A program made the translations under genes and the position numbers. Positions 1 to 11,358 of a stretch of 64,000 nt of DNA are shown here, one piece after another. How positions within the stretch are numbered: position 1 is the stretch's first letter; each line of letters begins with the position of its first letter. Source of the DNA: Collybiopsis luxurians FD-317 M1 (lineage: Eukaryota > Basidiomycota > Agaricomycetes > Agaricales > Omphalotaceae). The stretch lies in NCBI GenBank assembly GCA_000827265.1, contig KN834778.1, positions 13,097-77,096 of the forward strand, read 5' to 3'. The notes below the pieces were generated by a model, which saw nothing but the letters and a program-made list of their open reading frames with translations, was not told the origin of the DNA and searched no databases.

Positions 1-342
1 GAAAGTGTATAGGCAAGTATNAAGGGGACAATGTCCTCTATCAGTGAGTACCATATGGTCACTGATGTGAGAGAACTGAGAGCGGAGTAGACCAAATGAA
101 CTCATGTACCTATGAGGATGAGTTGTGCATTTGGTCTACTGGACATCTGTTGTATGCAGAGGCCTCCAGAAACACTCACAAAGCTCGTCTTCATGTTGAG
201 CTTTGGATAGAGTCTGTCCAGGAGTCATTGGCATTCCAACTGGTTTGCAGTCAGTCATATCAAACTCTTCAAGTTTTCGGAGTATAATACTGCTTGGAAT
301 TAAGCCATAACTTTTGTGTACTCCGGTCTCCGGTGATTCCAA
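1..342 (-). pseudogene. Ty1/copia pol fragment (end of RT, before RNase H)
   Basis: The minus-strand peptide from 342 to 136 contains ILRKLEEFDMTDCKPVGMPM followed by a TPGQTLSK-like segment. This is the conserved block at the end of the copia reverse transcriptase, where the family reads roughly 'iLkrFgM.dckpv.tPm.pg..Lsk'. A stop and apparent frame changes follow toward position 1, where the expected 'YRSAVGSLMYL' block is not recognisable. The fragment runs off the window edge and position 21 is an N. It is a decayed scrap; no LTR of its own is identified. Confidence 0.7.
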
Positions 343-478
343 TGCTTAACAAAAATTCAGTGTTGCCCAAGTCCCGCAACTTCAGATGCTTTCTTTATCA
401 TCTTGGCAACCATAGATGGCATTAAGCTCACTAGCAAAATTATCTCATGAATCCAAATCTTTTCAAAGACAATTGTTG

Positions 479-1033
479 TCAAAGTACTTTTTCATATGTG
501 ATTGCAGGTGAATGCAACTGAGTGAGGGCAGTTACAATCCTTTGATAGTCTGTAACAATTCCTGATAATGAGCAGTACAAAGTGACTTGGTTCATCCAAT
601 CCACCAAGGATATTTTATTATCAGTCCCAAAGAAGGTAGGTGGTTCAGGTACTTTGGGACCTCTGAATGGGCCAGATCCAGCATCAGCCAGGAGTCGATC
701 CAATTGAGCTTTATAAGCACAAAGAAGTTCTGCTTGGGTTTCTACTATTTGTCGAAAACTTTTGACTTCTTGTTTCAAGGCATTTTGAGTCACATAGGAG
801 ACCTCAAAAGCCTCATTCATCCAATCAGATACTCCTTCAATATGTTTATCAATATAATTTTTAGCTGTAGCTGTGGTTGTCTCATGGGCATTATGAAGAA
901 GTAAACTAATTTGGTTGCATTGAACTTCTGTGCTGAAGCCAATTGCAGCCATGTCCACATTTTTGCTAACATTCTCTGCCCAATTGTTGACATCTTCCAT
1001 TTGAATGGTAGGTGTATATTGAGTATAAGACAT
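479..1033 (-). pseudogene. Gag-like retrotransposon fragment
   Basis: An open frame of 184 codons starts MSYTQYTPTIQMEDVNNWAE and is rich in Gln, Asn and Thr. Near its C-terminus it reads KVPEPPTFFGTDNKISLVDWMNQ, which resembles the start of the retrotransposon Gag core ('P.F.G....l..Wl..v..y'). The preceding 110 residues look helical or coiled-coil, as in many LTR-element Gag N-termini. The frame ends just after the Gag-core start, so this is probably a truncated Gag. Whether it belongs with the copia scrap to its left or to a gypsy element is unclear. No protease or zinc knuckle is seen. Confidence 0.5.
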
Positions 1034-1320
1034 TTCTGTTTAGAGTATTTTAGTACAGTAAAGAGCTTATATGTGTATATAGTATGGTATAATTGTGATA
1101 TACTTGTTTTGACCATATGAAAATTATTTTGACTGTAGACAGCTCATAGAGTTGCATCATGTGACTTATGTCAAATTTCAGTTTCTATGAGTTATCTATA
1201 ACTAAGAAGGTGTCTTTGTCATTTAGGATAGATTAAAGCATAGGTATATATATATTCAATATAATTTTGCCTTATTTGGTAATATTTACAGCATCACTCC
1301 TCAGGTTTGCTCAGAATATT

Positions 1321-1425
1321 GGCATTTCTTAGGTTACCTGAGGTTCACCCAGGTTGCACAGGTCACCTAGGTCATCCAGGTCCCTCAGGTTGCTCCAGGT
1401 TGCCTCCTAGGTAACCTGAGGCTCA
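1321..1425. repeat. Degenerate CAGGT/ACCTG-rich short-repeat array
   Basis: About 100 bp built from variants of AGGTTACCTGAGG, CCCAGGTTGCA, CAGGTCACC and TAGGTCATC. Two near-palindromic copies at the ends (TTAGGTTACCTGAGG and CTAGGTAACCTGAGG) bracket it. Similar 'CAGGTTGCC' words recur near 13,621 and 25,180, downstream of other element remnants. Confidence 0.6.
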
Positions 1426-1649
1426 GACCATTTTTCCTGATGTACAGCAATTCCATAATCCTCTTTCTCATCCTCCTTATTAAGTTCTTTAGTGGCCAAC
1501 AATACATTGTCAACCTTTTGAATCTAAGTTACTGTATCATGAGTTTTAAAGTGAAGATCCTCAGGGATAGAAGGAGGAGGGTCATAGGAAGAGGAATGGA
1601 AAGGTGGAGGTGAAGAAAGACATTCCTTTAGAGTAAGGGGATGTTGAAT

Positions 1650-1928
1650 CTGATGGATAAGTTGTTTTCACTCTAAAAATAGGTCAGCAAGTTGGTGAAG
1701 TTGATCAAGGTTCTGGTCACAATTGAGAAGTAGCTCCATCTCCTCTTCAGGAGTGAAGACTTTAGTCTGAGAGTGACAATAGTAGGGTTTGGGAATCTGG
1801 CAAAGAGCACCCACTTGAGAAAACTTTTTTCAAGTTTCCTTGGAAATGGGAATCCACTCATATATCCCAGTGCTTTTATCCATGGCCTTGACCAATGGAT
1901 GAAGTCTCTTGGTAATGGCATGAGACAT
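1650..1928 (-). pseudogene. Unidentified coding-like remnant with in-frame stops
   Basis: Minus-strand reading from an ATG at 1928 gives MSHAITKRLHPLVKAMDKST, then an acidic continuation toward 1,680, with a TGA after about 32 codons and a second stop further on. The codons read like real protein with a few nonsense changes. I do not recognise the family. It lies among retroelement scraps and may be another Gag or accessory piece. The region from 2,034 to about 3,690 has only short open frames. A TGTTAAG at 2,571 could begin a degenerate LTR, but no end or partner was found. Confidence 0.25.
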
Positions 1929-3726
1929 AGTGATACTGGCAAAGACAAATAGCATAAGTACAGTGTCTCTATTTCAGCAGACAAGATACAAAAGGAAAAG
2001 GAATAAAAAATAACCAGTTGTGGTGTACAAGTCTTGATGATCTTGATGTCAATGGATGGGAGGATTTCTACATGTTCCCTTCACATAGCAAATGGTTTGG
2101 AGTTGTATTACACAATCTCCTCCTTGCCTAAAACTGGAGAGCTGTCACTCAAAGAGATACATGAATTTATACCAGCCTGTTATAATAAATATAGCAAGTT
2201 CCCCTTATATGCCTAGAGCCCAGCAAAGGAAGGTCAGTATGTGATCCTGAAACCACATCCCACACAAATGAGATTACTCCCAAAAGCATGAGATTGCTTC
2301 TCAACAAAGAAAACTGTCCCTTGTGGCAACAGTCTTAAAATATCCCCCAAAACCCAAATAGAGAAAAGGCCCCCAGAGCCAATAACCAAGTCAGACTGTA
2401 CACCTGTAAATAAAAGGCCTGCCTGTGTCCTTTGCAGCAACAACAGACAAAAAGAAGTAGACTTAACAAACTATCACAATTCTTACTCACCTTGTTTAAA
2501 TATGTTAAGGTTGGGGATAGATTAAACTTAGTATGAGGAAGGGTTGCTTCTGAGAAGGTAGAAAAGATGTTGTTAAGTCTGGGGTGTTATGCCACAGACC
2601 CATCTACTTATATACATGTGTACTAGGACCCCAGATACTATCAGACTTATGATACCTAACCCTGGTTCTGTAGCACAGACTAGTGGCACAAGCTACTATA
2701 CTACTTACAGGAATATATTGATAATACATGGCACAGATAAGATCAATAGATAAGATAAAGAGGTTAGATCAAAAGATAAGATGAAGGAAAATAATAACTG
2801 AGTTACGATGACTAAAGAGTGTTTAGGGTGATATGAGAAATCTATAACAAAGCCTATCTCAATTTGCCAGAGTGGCAAAAAAGTCTACAATGGGGTTAAA
2901 GTGTCTTAGCTGTTAATAGCTACAATTGCTCACATTGGCAACTGGAATCAGTTGGTTAGGAAATTTCATTTGAAACTCCTGGAACTAGACTGCAAAGTCA
3001 TTGACATACCTTGAGGAGAGGAACTGGATATAGGGTGAACCTCATATGGACCTCACCTCCCCAGCATATACTGCCTAAGCTCTAGTCTACTATGAAGTTG
3101 TAGGTTGAACAGTCAGTGACTTGTTAGCTAAGTCTGCAAGTCTGAAATGTTACGCCTGCTTGAATAATAGTAGAGTATGTAAAAACCTGCAAAGTGACCT
3201 GCAGATTGCGCTGTAAAGCTTCTAGTATCTGAGTGACCTTGGGACTGCACCCAATAAGCTTGAAGACAGGTGAACTCTAGTTAAGCCAGCTAAGCTTGTA
3301 GTAATCTGTTGCTTTGATGACACCAAGTAAGTGAACTTCTCTATAGGAGACTGAGCTCATTGACTCTCTCCATATCTCTAATCTACATCTATTCTGTACC
3401 TTAGTGCATTCAATAGAGCTGCATGGTGAGTCTACAATGTATTTTTTTATTTCACTGGTTGCTTCCTTAAGATGTTCACTGAAAGAGAACCTTTGACAAT
3501 CTCTTTACTTACATATTTTACCTGTCAGTCTGATCTGATTGGGTTAAAAGCAGTTCTTTGCAAAGCTCACAACTAGCCAAGAACACATTTATTAATAGTC
3601 ATTTGGTTAAATGAGTGTTATATCTATCTTGATGACTCTTATGGTTGAGTCTATATTATATGGACTGCAGATGAGGAATTCAAAGATGACTGCTTAATTC
3701 CAACATTTAAGCAGTCCAGCCTTTGT

Positions 3727-4205
3727 GTTATGGTCTAGGCCTGTATCATGAAGAGGAAAAAGGGACCACTGATTGTCCTGGAATATTCTAGAGGGTGAGG
3801 AGGTGGAATGAATGGTGTGAGATACCAGGAGCAGATTTTGGAAGGCCCATTTTTGTAGTTCTGGAATGGTATGAAGTTCAAGGGCCAAATCTGAAATTTT
3901 GGCAAAATGGCACACCTGCCTATACCACTTGAACAGCAGTACATTGGCTCAGAGATTATAACATTACCATGTTCCCACACCTGTCATCTTCTCCTGACTT
4001 TAACACAATTGAACAAGTTTGGCACGAGCTAAAAAAGATTATCAGGGCTCTACTACATTGTCTTATATCAGTTCCTGCACTCAAAAAGGTTGTAAAGAAT
4101 GCTTGGGAGGCAATTGACATCAAGGACATCAACAAGTATATTAATCAGATGCCAGAAGTTGTTGAGGCTGTCTTGAAAGTGAAAGGAGGACATACAAGAT
4201 TTTGA
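3727..4205 (+). pseudogene. Tc1/mariner-type DDE transposase relic
   Basis: The C-terminal part (3969-4205) reads SSPDFNTIEQVWHELKKIIR and ends EAVLKVKGGHTRF. These match the Tc1/mariner DDE_3 signature 'SPDLNPIE..W..LK' and the terminal 'GGHT' motif. Upstream in the same frame, QNGTPAYTT followed by a stop matches the 'QDGAPAHTS' block holding the second catalytic Asp, here Asn. Further upstream, in another frame, 'VMV, stop, ACIMKRKKGPLIVLEY' matches the 'VMVWGcI..GkgpLi' block, with Trp replaced by TAG. At least one frameshift near 3,890, several stops and a lost catalytic residue make it a dead copy. The missing N-terminal helix-turn-helix would lie left of 3,727 but is not recognisable. 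Confidence 0.8.
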
Positions 4206-4328
4206 GTAAAAATTATATTGTAGACTATCAGTTCTTTACACATATCTAATACCAGACTCATATGTTCTACCCAATGCTGTAAAATTATATGAAAACAATG
4301 AAGAGATGTAAAAAAAAATATACCCAAT

Positions 4329-4372
4329 TCAGTACTGGCCCATCACTTTCTGTGACCACAAGTATATTACAG
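4329..4372. repeat. Terminal motif of the Tc1/mariner relic
   Basis: The stretch 'GGCCCATCACTTTC' followed by 'TGTGACCACAAGTA' lies about 120 bp after the transposase end. A close variant, 'AGCCCATCACTTTCCATAAT' then 'CACAAGTA', occurs near 31,117-31,150 beside the other Tc1/mariner relic. This suggests a shared subterminal or terminal sequence of the family. A matching left end was not found. Confidence 0.4.
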
Positions 4373-7300
4373 TTTTTATAATTACATTACAGTTAAATCA
4401 AAGTTGGAAGAAGGCAGCAGCATTTAAGTCACCAGGTAGATGTCACTGTGCAGGGTATAAGTAGCTGTCACACACAGCATTGGCCCAATACCAATGGCCG
4501 GGCCTCAAGTCAGTTGTATGACTAAACCTGGCTCCTGTGTTCCTTTTGCCTACATACTGACTTCTTTAACCAGCTTATCCAGCTTGGTTTAGCATATTTA
4601 TTTATGCCTCAGCATAGTTTTGAAGCTTTATCTCTTCTTGCTCAGTCCATCTGTTGAATATAATCAAGGTTATCAACTGATTAGCTTTCTGGTAATATCT
4701 CTAATGTGGTACTGTGGCATTTTGAGCACTTCATAAGAGATAGGACAGTGAAACAAATTATAAGAAATTTATTTTTTGTAAGTGCTTGTTGGATGCTGGG
4801 ACATCAAGGAATTTACAAATTCAACTATTACAAAAGGCTAAATGCCCACAAGTGACTGGGAAAAAAATTGTAAGAGCTTAATTGAATACCAGACAAAATG
4901 AGACATTTTGTTTTGTAAGATGTCCTGCAGATACAGAACTTACAAAGTGCCTAAAATGGAACAGTATTTCCTTCTACATTAATACATCCTATGCTAGTAT
5001 CCTTTTCTCATTTTGGAGAACTGATGCTGAAGAGAGAATCAGTGTTTTCTTTAATTATGCAGATGTAAGTAAATCCTAGTAGCTCTACTAGAGATTGTGT
5101 GGCTGACAGTTTAAAAGAGTTCAGCTATCATTATGCAAACAGTCAAAAAGTTTTTTTCAGACTTAATTAAAAAAATGGAAGAAAAGTTTAAGATGTATAG
5201 CAAAATTGGATACAATGGTGTTATACTCTATAACTGCAATGGTTATGCAGAGCTACAGCATTTTAATCCTAATATTACACATTTCTTATTTGTTCAATTT
5301 AAATTATTTGACATTTGAAAAAATTAACAAGAATTTTTCTTTTGTATTTCACAGTATGACTATTTTTGTTTCAAGTGGTATTTTATTATAACTCTCTTGA
5401 CAGATCTTTTTAGTTTATCTACTTACATAAAACTATGTTTTAATTTTAAAAAACAGTTGAGAAAGTAAAACTTGAAAAAGCAGGTAGTTTTAGTGTCATA
5501 GTGACAATAAGTAACTATAATACAGTTAAAGCTACATTAAATAAGATCTCTTGAAAATAATATTTTCATTAAAAGACAGTTTGGAGAAAGTTATATCAGC
5601 TTTTAGTTAAAATTTTTTACTTTACTTGTACTGTTATATATATATTTTGTTTATAAGTTTTTGTTATGATTCATTTAAGTACATTATTATTTTGTTGATA
5701 CTGCAGTGTTAGCAAAACTGCTCAAATTCCAAATGAAAATGAAGTTTTTTATATAAACAGCTTAAAAATAATTGGTAAAATATTAAAAAACAATAGAATA
5801 AAGACTATATTATGTAACATTCATGCTTGTTCACCATATGATACTTAGCTGATAAGACAATCCACATAATTGGCAATAGTAAAAGACAAAGTTCATAATA
5901 ATTAATTATAAATTCATGCTATTTTTTATACTACCATTATAAGTCTATAATGTCTGTCCATAGGCTACTGCTACTTTTCAAGTATAATATACAATTTTAA
6001 ATGCAATATGCTTATTTTTAATTATTAGTAAGTTTTCATCAGGCAAATATATTTTTGAATTGAAATAGAATAGACTTCATTCAATTTAAAAATGAAATTA
6101 TTACCAACATCAGTAACTTTTTGCAACTTATAGTGTCAGATTAATTATTTCAACTGATATATACTATTCAATTATAATACATTATTATTATGCAAAGCTA
6201 CTGTTTAATATTATCACTTGTACTACAAGCTTTTTATGGCACTCAATCATAATATACTGTCATTAACATGCTTTTTGTACCTTTAAATAATAAAAATTAC
6301 TATTGAATATTAAAAATATAAAGCTTTATTTAAAAATATTATAATGCAAAAGACAGTCCTACAAAATATTACTATTCTCAAGTATGGCTACAATGTAAAT
6401 TCTTGGGAGGCTTGTACTATCATTTTACTAAGTCTTTTAATTAATACTGAAGAGATCTGTTATTATTTTTTAGTTATTGAATTAGAATTAATTTATAATA
6501 AATCCAAATGTAACAATAAAATCCACTAGTGTAATATTTTAAAAAAAATTAGACATGTTTTTATACAAAAAGTTATATTCATTCTGAGATGTTTTTCAAT
6601 GATTCTTTAAATTGATTATATCTTGTAGCTTAACTTTCCTGAATATATTTATTTAATTGCAGTTATCATATTAAATTTTTATTAAATAATATAGTAGAAG
6701 TAATAGTATGTCTAACTATAGGCAAGTCAATGAGAGCCTTTAAAAGAGCAATTGTATTGTTAAAGCAGCTAAATATTATTAATGCAGTTATTCAATTTCA
6801 TTGACTAGTGTACAGTCAACTCATAGTTAGCTCACAGTCAGCTCACAAATTGTCTGCTTGAAAAGTTAGCTTATGAAATGTCCTGTAGTATAGCGAAAAT
6901 GAAAACAAAAAATTTGCTGAAATAGTTAATAACTATTTTATACAGTGCTATTATTTAACATGGCCTTTAACAATTAGACCATAATTTCAAGAGCCTAAGT
7001 GAATTTAAGGCCAAGATATTAATTATCAATGCTTTTTAAATTTCAATTTAAATGATATAATATAGAGGTAATTACTGATTACCTTGCAAATACATTAAAT
7101 TAACTTATTTTTTATTGTGGCTCTTTTTTCAGCTGAGAAGCAAAGGAAATATAAAGCCAAGTTGCTTGCTTTTCCTTATAATCACTCAAGATAATTACAC
7201 TGCAGAAAGAAAATTTAAATAGTTTGTCTGTATGGAAATTAAATAGGCTGAATGTAATTACAGACAGGCAACCTAATTCAATACAGGCATTTTGCCTGAA

Positions 7301-9250
7301 AATTCAGTACTTATAAAATGCAAATATAATACAAGTAGTTTATACACATTTTACAGACAATATAAATGATTTTAATTCTACTATGTAAGCTTAAGTACAG
7401 TATATTTGTATAGTACAAAGCTTAAATATATATACATACGATAGGTTATAATAATATTGTACATATTTTAACCATGAAAATTTTTTTTAAATTGTAGCCA
7501 GTTTACAGTAAGCTCATTATGTGTTTATAAAAAAAGTGAAAATCTCTGTATAATTCTTACTAAATGAATGTTCTGATTATACATTTACATAAAAATAATG
7601 CATGAATATATATTTGCAATGTAATTTTACATAATTTATAGTATTTAAAATATTTCTGCTTTTGAAATTCTAAAAGATTTTCAAATTATTTTCAAATATC
7701 TTTCAAGAGCCTAGAAATTGACCCAAAACTTAATAAGTTTAAACAACTTAAGCAACTTGTGGTACCTGAAAGTTTCTAAAAGTTTTTAAAATTTAACTAA
7801 TTTTTTAGATGTCCTTAGATTTTTTGTATTTGTCTAGGAAAGTATTTTTTCTGATATAGAAATTAAAATTGCAAAAATATAAATCAGTTGTTGTTGTCAA
7901 TCTGATGAACAGAAGAAACTCACTAAATTTATTGCTGGCAAAAAATAGCATAAAGTTTACATGCTGTATAGTTATCAAAAAAGACAAACAAGTAAATGCA
8001 TAAAAAAAACTAAAGTGAAAGAGAAACAAATTGCAACAGCAAACAATGAAATTTAAGTTAATTAAAAGTAAACAAGCTCATTTACTAGAATAAAAACTTA
8101 TTCAAAATATAATGCAAGTCTTTGCATGTACTGTTCAGCTTGTCAATTTTTATTTTCAATAAAAAAATCTTCAACAAGTATGGTACTGTAGCAAGATTAA
8201 ATTATTGGCAATTGTTGTGAAATCAATGTTAAAATACTAAATGGCTAAGGTAGAAAAATAATATAAAAGATTTAAAAGATGTCACTAAAGCCATTGATAG
8301 AAGTGATATAAAATTTAAGACAAATATCAGTTAGAACTGAAATGAAATATTATATTTACAATTTATCTGAAATAGTTAATAAAAGTGTTACCTACAGAGA
8401 GCAAAGAAAATATAACCAATACAGTTTAACTGACTAAAGAGAGCTAAGAAGCATAATAAAAATCAATAAAGTAATAAAAAAAATAGATAAAATATACAGA
8501 GACAAACCTGGATCCAAAATGAGTTAAAAAAATCAGTCTGTTTAATTACACAAGTGACCTTTTTAAAAATTTTTTTATAAATAACTTTAATACTATGTAC
8601 AGACTCTGCCTGAATCTTTTTAAAATTTTTAAAAAACTTTTATGAGCTGAAATAAATTATATTAATTGACAACTGCAAAAGCACCTAAAAACCTGATAAT
8701 GAAATTTGTTCATGTTAAGAGTACAAGAGATGCATTATCAAAGATTCTGCAATATCAGAACAATTCAGTTAACCTGATTGATCTTTTTGTTGTTGAAATT
8801 TCAACTTATTTGAAAATATAATAATCTGTATTTTTCAAATGTTCCAAGTTGTTTTACAATGAGGAACTATTTGTCAACTTTTCAATGTCTCAATGAAAAT
8901 ATATGTTAAAAGTTTTAGGCTTAAGTAAATTTTATTAAAAATGCAAAAGCAATTTAATCACTAATTATGATAGGTATACAACCATGTTCTAGGCAAGGAA
9001 AATAATCAAACACTTCACACAGAGGCTATTACAGTCCAAAGGTTACTTGATTAAACAGTAAACTAATGACTGTATTTATACTACTCAAAATAATATCTAT
9101 TGTTTAATATGAAATTATTTTAAAATAATTCTCTTTCAAATTGTAGTTTTTCTTATAGGTAATGTTTGTTTCCAAATTGTTTCTCAAAAGTTTCCAATAA
9201 GTCTTTATAAATAATCTTCTTAATTTTAAACTTGAACAACTTGAGTTAGA
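4373..9250. other. Extremely AT-rich gene-free block
   Basis: Long runs of A and T, TAA/TTA-rich words and almost no CG dinucleotides; the longest open frames are under 80 codons and resemble no protein. GTAC/TATA-like words are common but nothing consistent with a promoter, tRNA or rRNA was seen. It is probably old repeat DNA that lost C:G pairs by mutation. I see no LTRs or terminal repeats bounding it. Confidence 0.6.
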
Positions 9251-10131
9251 TTCATTTTGATTCTATGTAGATGGATTGAGCAACAACCCACTCCCGCTTC
9301 TACAGTGCAACTGTTGCTTTGCTTATTTATAGTATCTATCTAGTTGCATCCCTTTCTCAAGAAAAGGTTTCCTTTCATTTTAATATTGCAACTTATTATT
9401 TGTAGATGACTATCCATGGCCATTAAATGATGTTCCTTAGATCAAAAGGAATCTATAACCTTATTTCCTTCTGAGATTTGGTATCTCTAGTTGACTCATC
9501 TTTAATTAGGTTCTGTGAGGCTGTAGCTATCTCATTCTCAGCATCAGAGTAATTTGATTCCTTATCAATCTGGCCTGCTGGTCACTCATAGTAGGCACTA
9601 GTAATGATAGCCCTTTCAGTTGAATGATTTGTATGTGGTTTCAACAATACACCTACTTTATAAGAGACTGTCACTATAATTGGGTGGGTCTGCTAGCATG
9701 GACAAATGCTAGAGTAACATCTCTCAAGCATTCTATGTTGAACAATAATGGTATACCTTTCTACAAAATGGATCCCCTTTCTTCAAGTAGTTCCATTTTC
9801 ATTAAAATTACCACTGTCAAGTGTAATTGTAGACTTTAGCTGTCAGATCATAATTACTGCAGCCAGTGTGTGTAATGTAATGCAAAGGTGAAATTGTCAA
9901 TTTTCATTAGTTATATGCCTGAGCTTAAATTGGGCCCATTATTTTCCCCAAACTAAAAGTCCTGACCATCCTTAGTCAATCTATTTTAGATTTAAATAGA
10001 CTTGATGCAGCAAACACTTTTTCATTTTGGTAATAAGTTTCTATTTTCAAAAACTATTTTTCCTGCATGATATCATCATGAACTTGATCCTCATACAAAA
10101 TTAAAAACCCCAATCAATTGATCTGAGTTTT

Positions 10132-10628
10132 TCATCTAAGCACCCCAGCACTTTTCCCTTTTTGGTTTTCAAAGAAGTTCATCTTTTGATGACTTCTTCT
10201 CAAGTCACAACACATGCCCATATAAAAGCAGGACCCTGCATTGGCTATGACTCTGACCTGTGGATTATTTCCAAATTCCCATTTGTTTAATGAGGGCTGG
10301 TAATATATAAACCCTATGGGGTTTAAGTTTTTCTCATTCAAAGTCTCCTTTTCTCTTTCATTATGTCTTTTTCTTCAGACAACATTCACATATATCTTTC
10401 TTCTTCCATATGAGACACTGACCTCTTATATATATTGGCAAAATAAAATTCAATACTAATAATGCAAAAATCATTCTTTGATGTTTTCCATTTCAATGAT
10501 GTTGCCTCATATTGTGCATCCTCAGAAGACCTAGAACTCTGCCTGACTTCTTCCAAAGATGGTTTCCCTGAGAATTTGTATCTCAATATTCTTTGCAACT
10601 GGTATTTGTTCCCAAAAGATAAATCCAC
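10132..10628 (-). pseudogene. Unidentified coding-like remnants
   Basis: Two minus-strand open frames have protein-like composition: one with KNLNPIGFIYYQPSLNKWEF then CDLRRSHQKMNFFENQKGKS (10,341-10,132), and one starting MDLSFGNKYQLQRILRYKFS (10,628-10,386). They stand out from the AT-rich filler to the left. I do not recognise a family, and downstream frames (10,130-9,270) are full of stops. They could be exons of an old element-borne gene or chance frames. The stretch 9,251-10,131 holds nothing else I can support. Confidence 0.2.
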
Positions 10629-11358
10629 TGTATATTCCTATCAGATGCCACTCATCTGCACTTGGCTGTTCTCCACATTCAATTCCACCTGAAAGAACTA
10701 TATAAAAATCACAAGTTCACTTCACTTCTGGAGCAATGAGGTCCTATTCAGGAGAAATATTGTGTAATAGATAATTCAGTGGTGAGTCTCTTTTTTAATC
10801 TATTCTTCTTTTAATTTAATCTTTTGTTCTATCAGCAATATATTCATCATTATTAGAGAGGAATGTGCAACTGCTCCATTTTTGCTATCAGAATGTTTGT
10901 GTGGATTCAGAAGCTCTTGACTAGGACACTGGTTGCAGGTCAATGATGCCTTTTCATCTCAAACTGGGCATTTGATATGGACAAGTTTAAATATATTAAA
11001 GTGTATTCCTTTTTTATTAATTTTATTTATCTTTTTAATTTTAATTTTTTTTCTTCAATATTCTAAGAACAAATACAACTTGCTAGGGACAGATTTTCTC
11101 AAAGAGCCTTCTATCCTGTTCAGCAGTTTCACCAAGGAGGGTGAAATCATTGTATTTTTCACTGAAGACCTTACTTTTCTACTTGTGTTTCCCAATCAAC
11201 CTGTGTTCTTACTAATTCCAATGTCAAAAGAACCTCAAATCCTAGCAATGGATAAAGAGAAGTCAAAAACTCCGCCAACCACTGGCCTTGCTTTATTAAA
11301 GACTAAGGATGCACCAGTAGCACCTCTGAGATCTGCTCCACAGTATTGACCCCCACAC

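Noticed and set aside
4882..7000. Short plus-strand frames in the AT-rich block (for example 4882-5079)
   Set aside because: Composition follows the AT bias, no motif or splice-supported extension, and neighbouring frames are full of stops.
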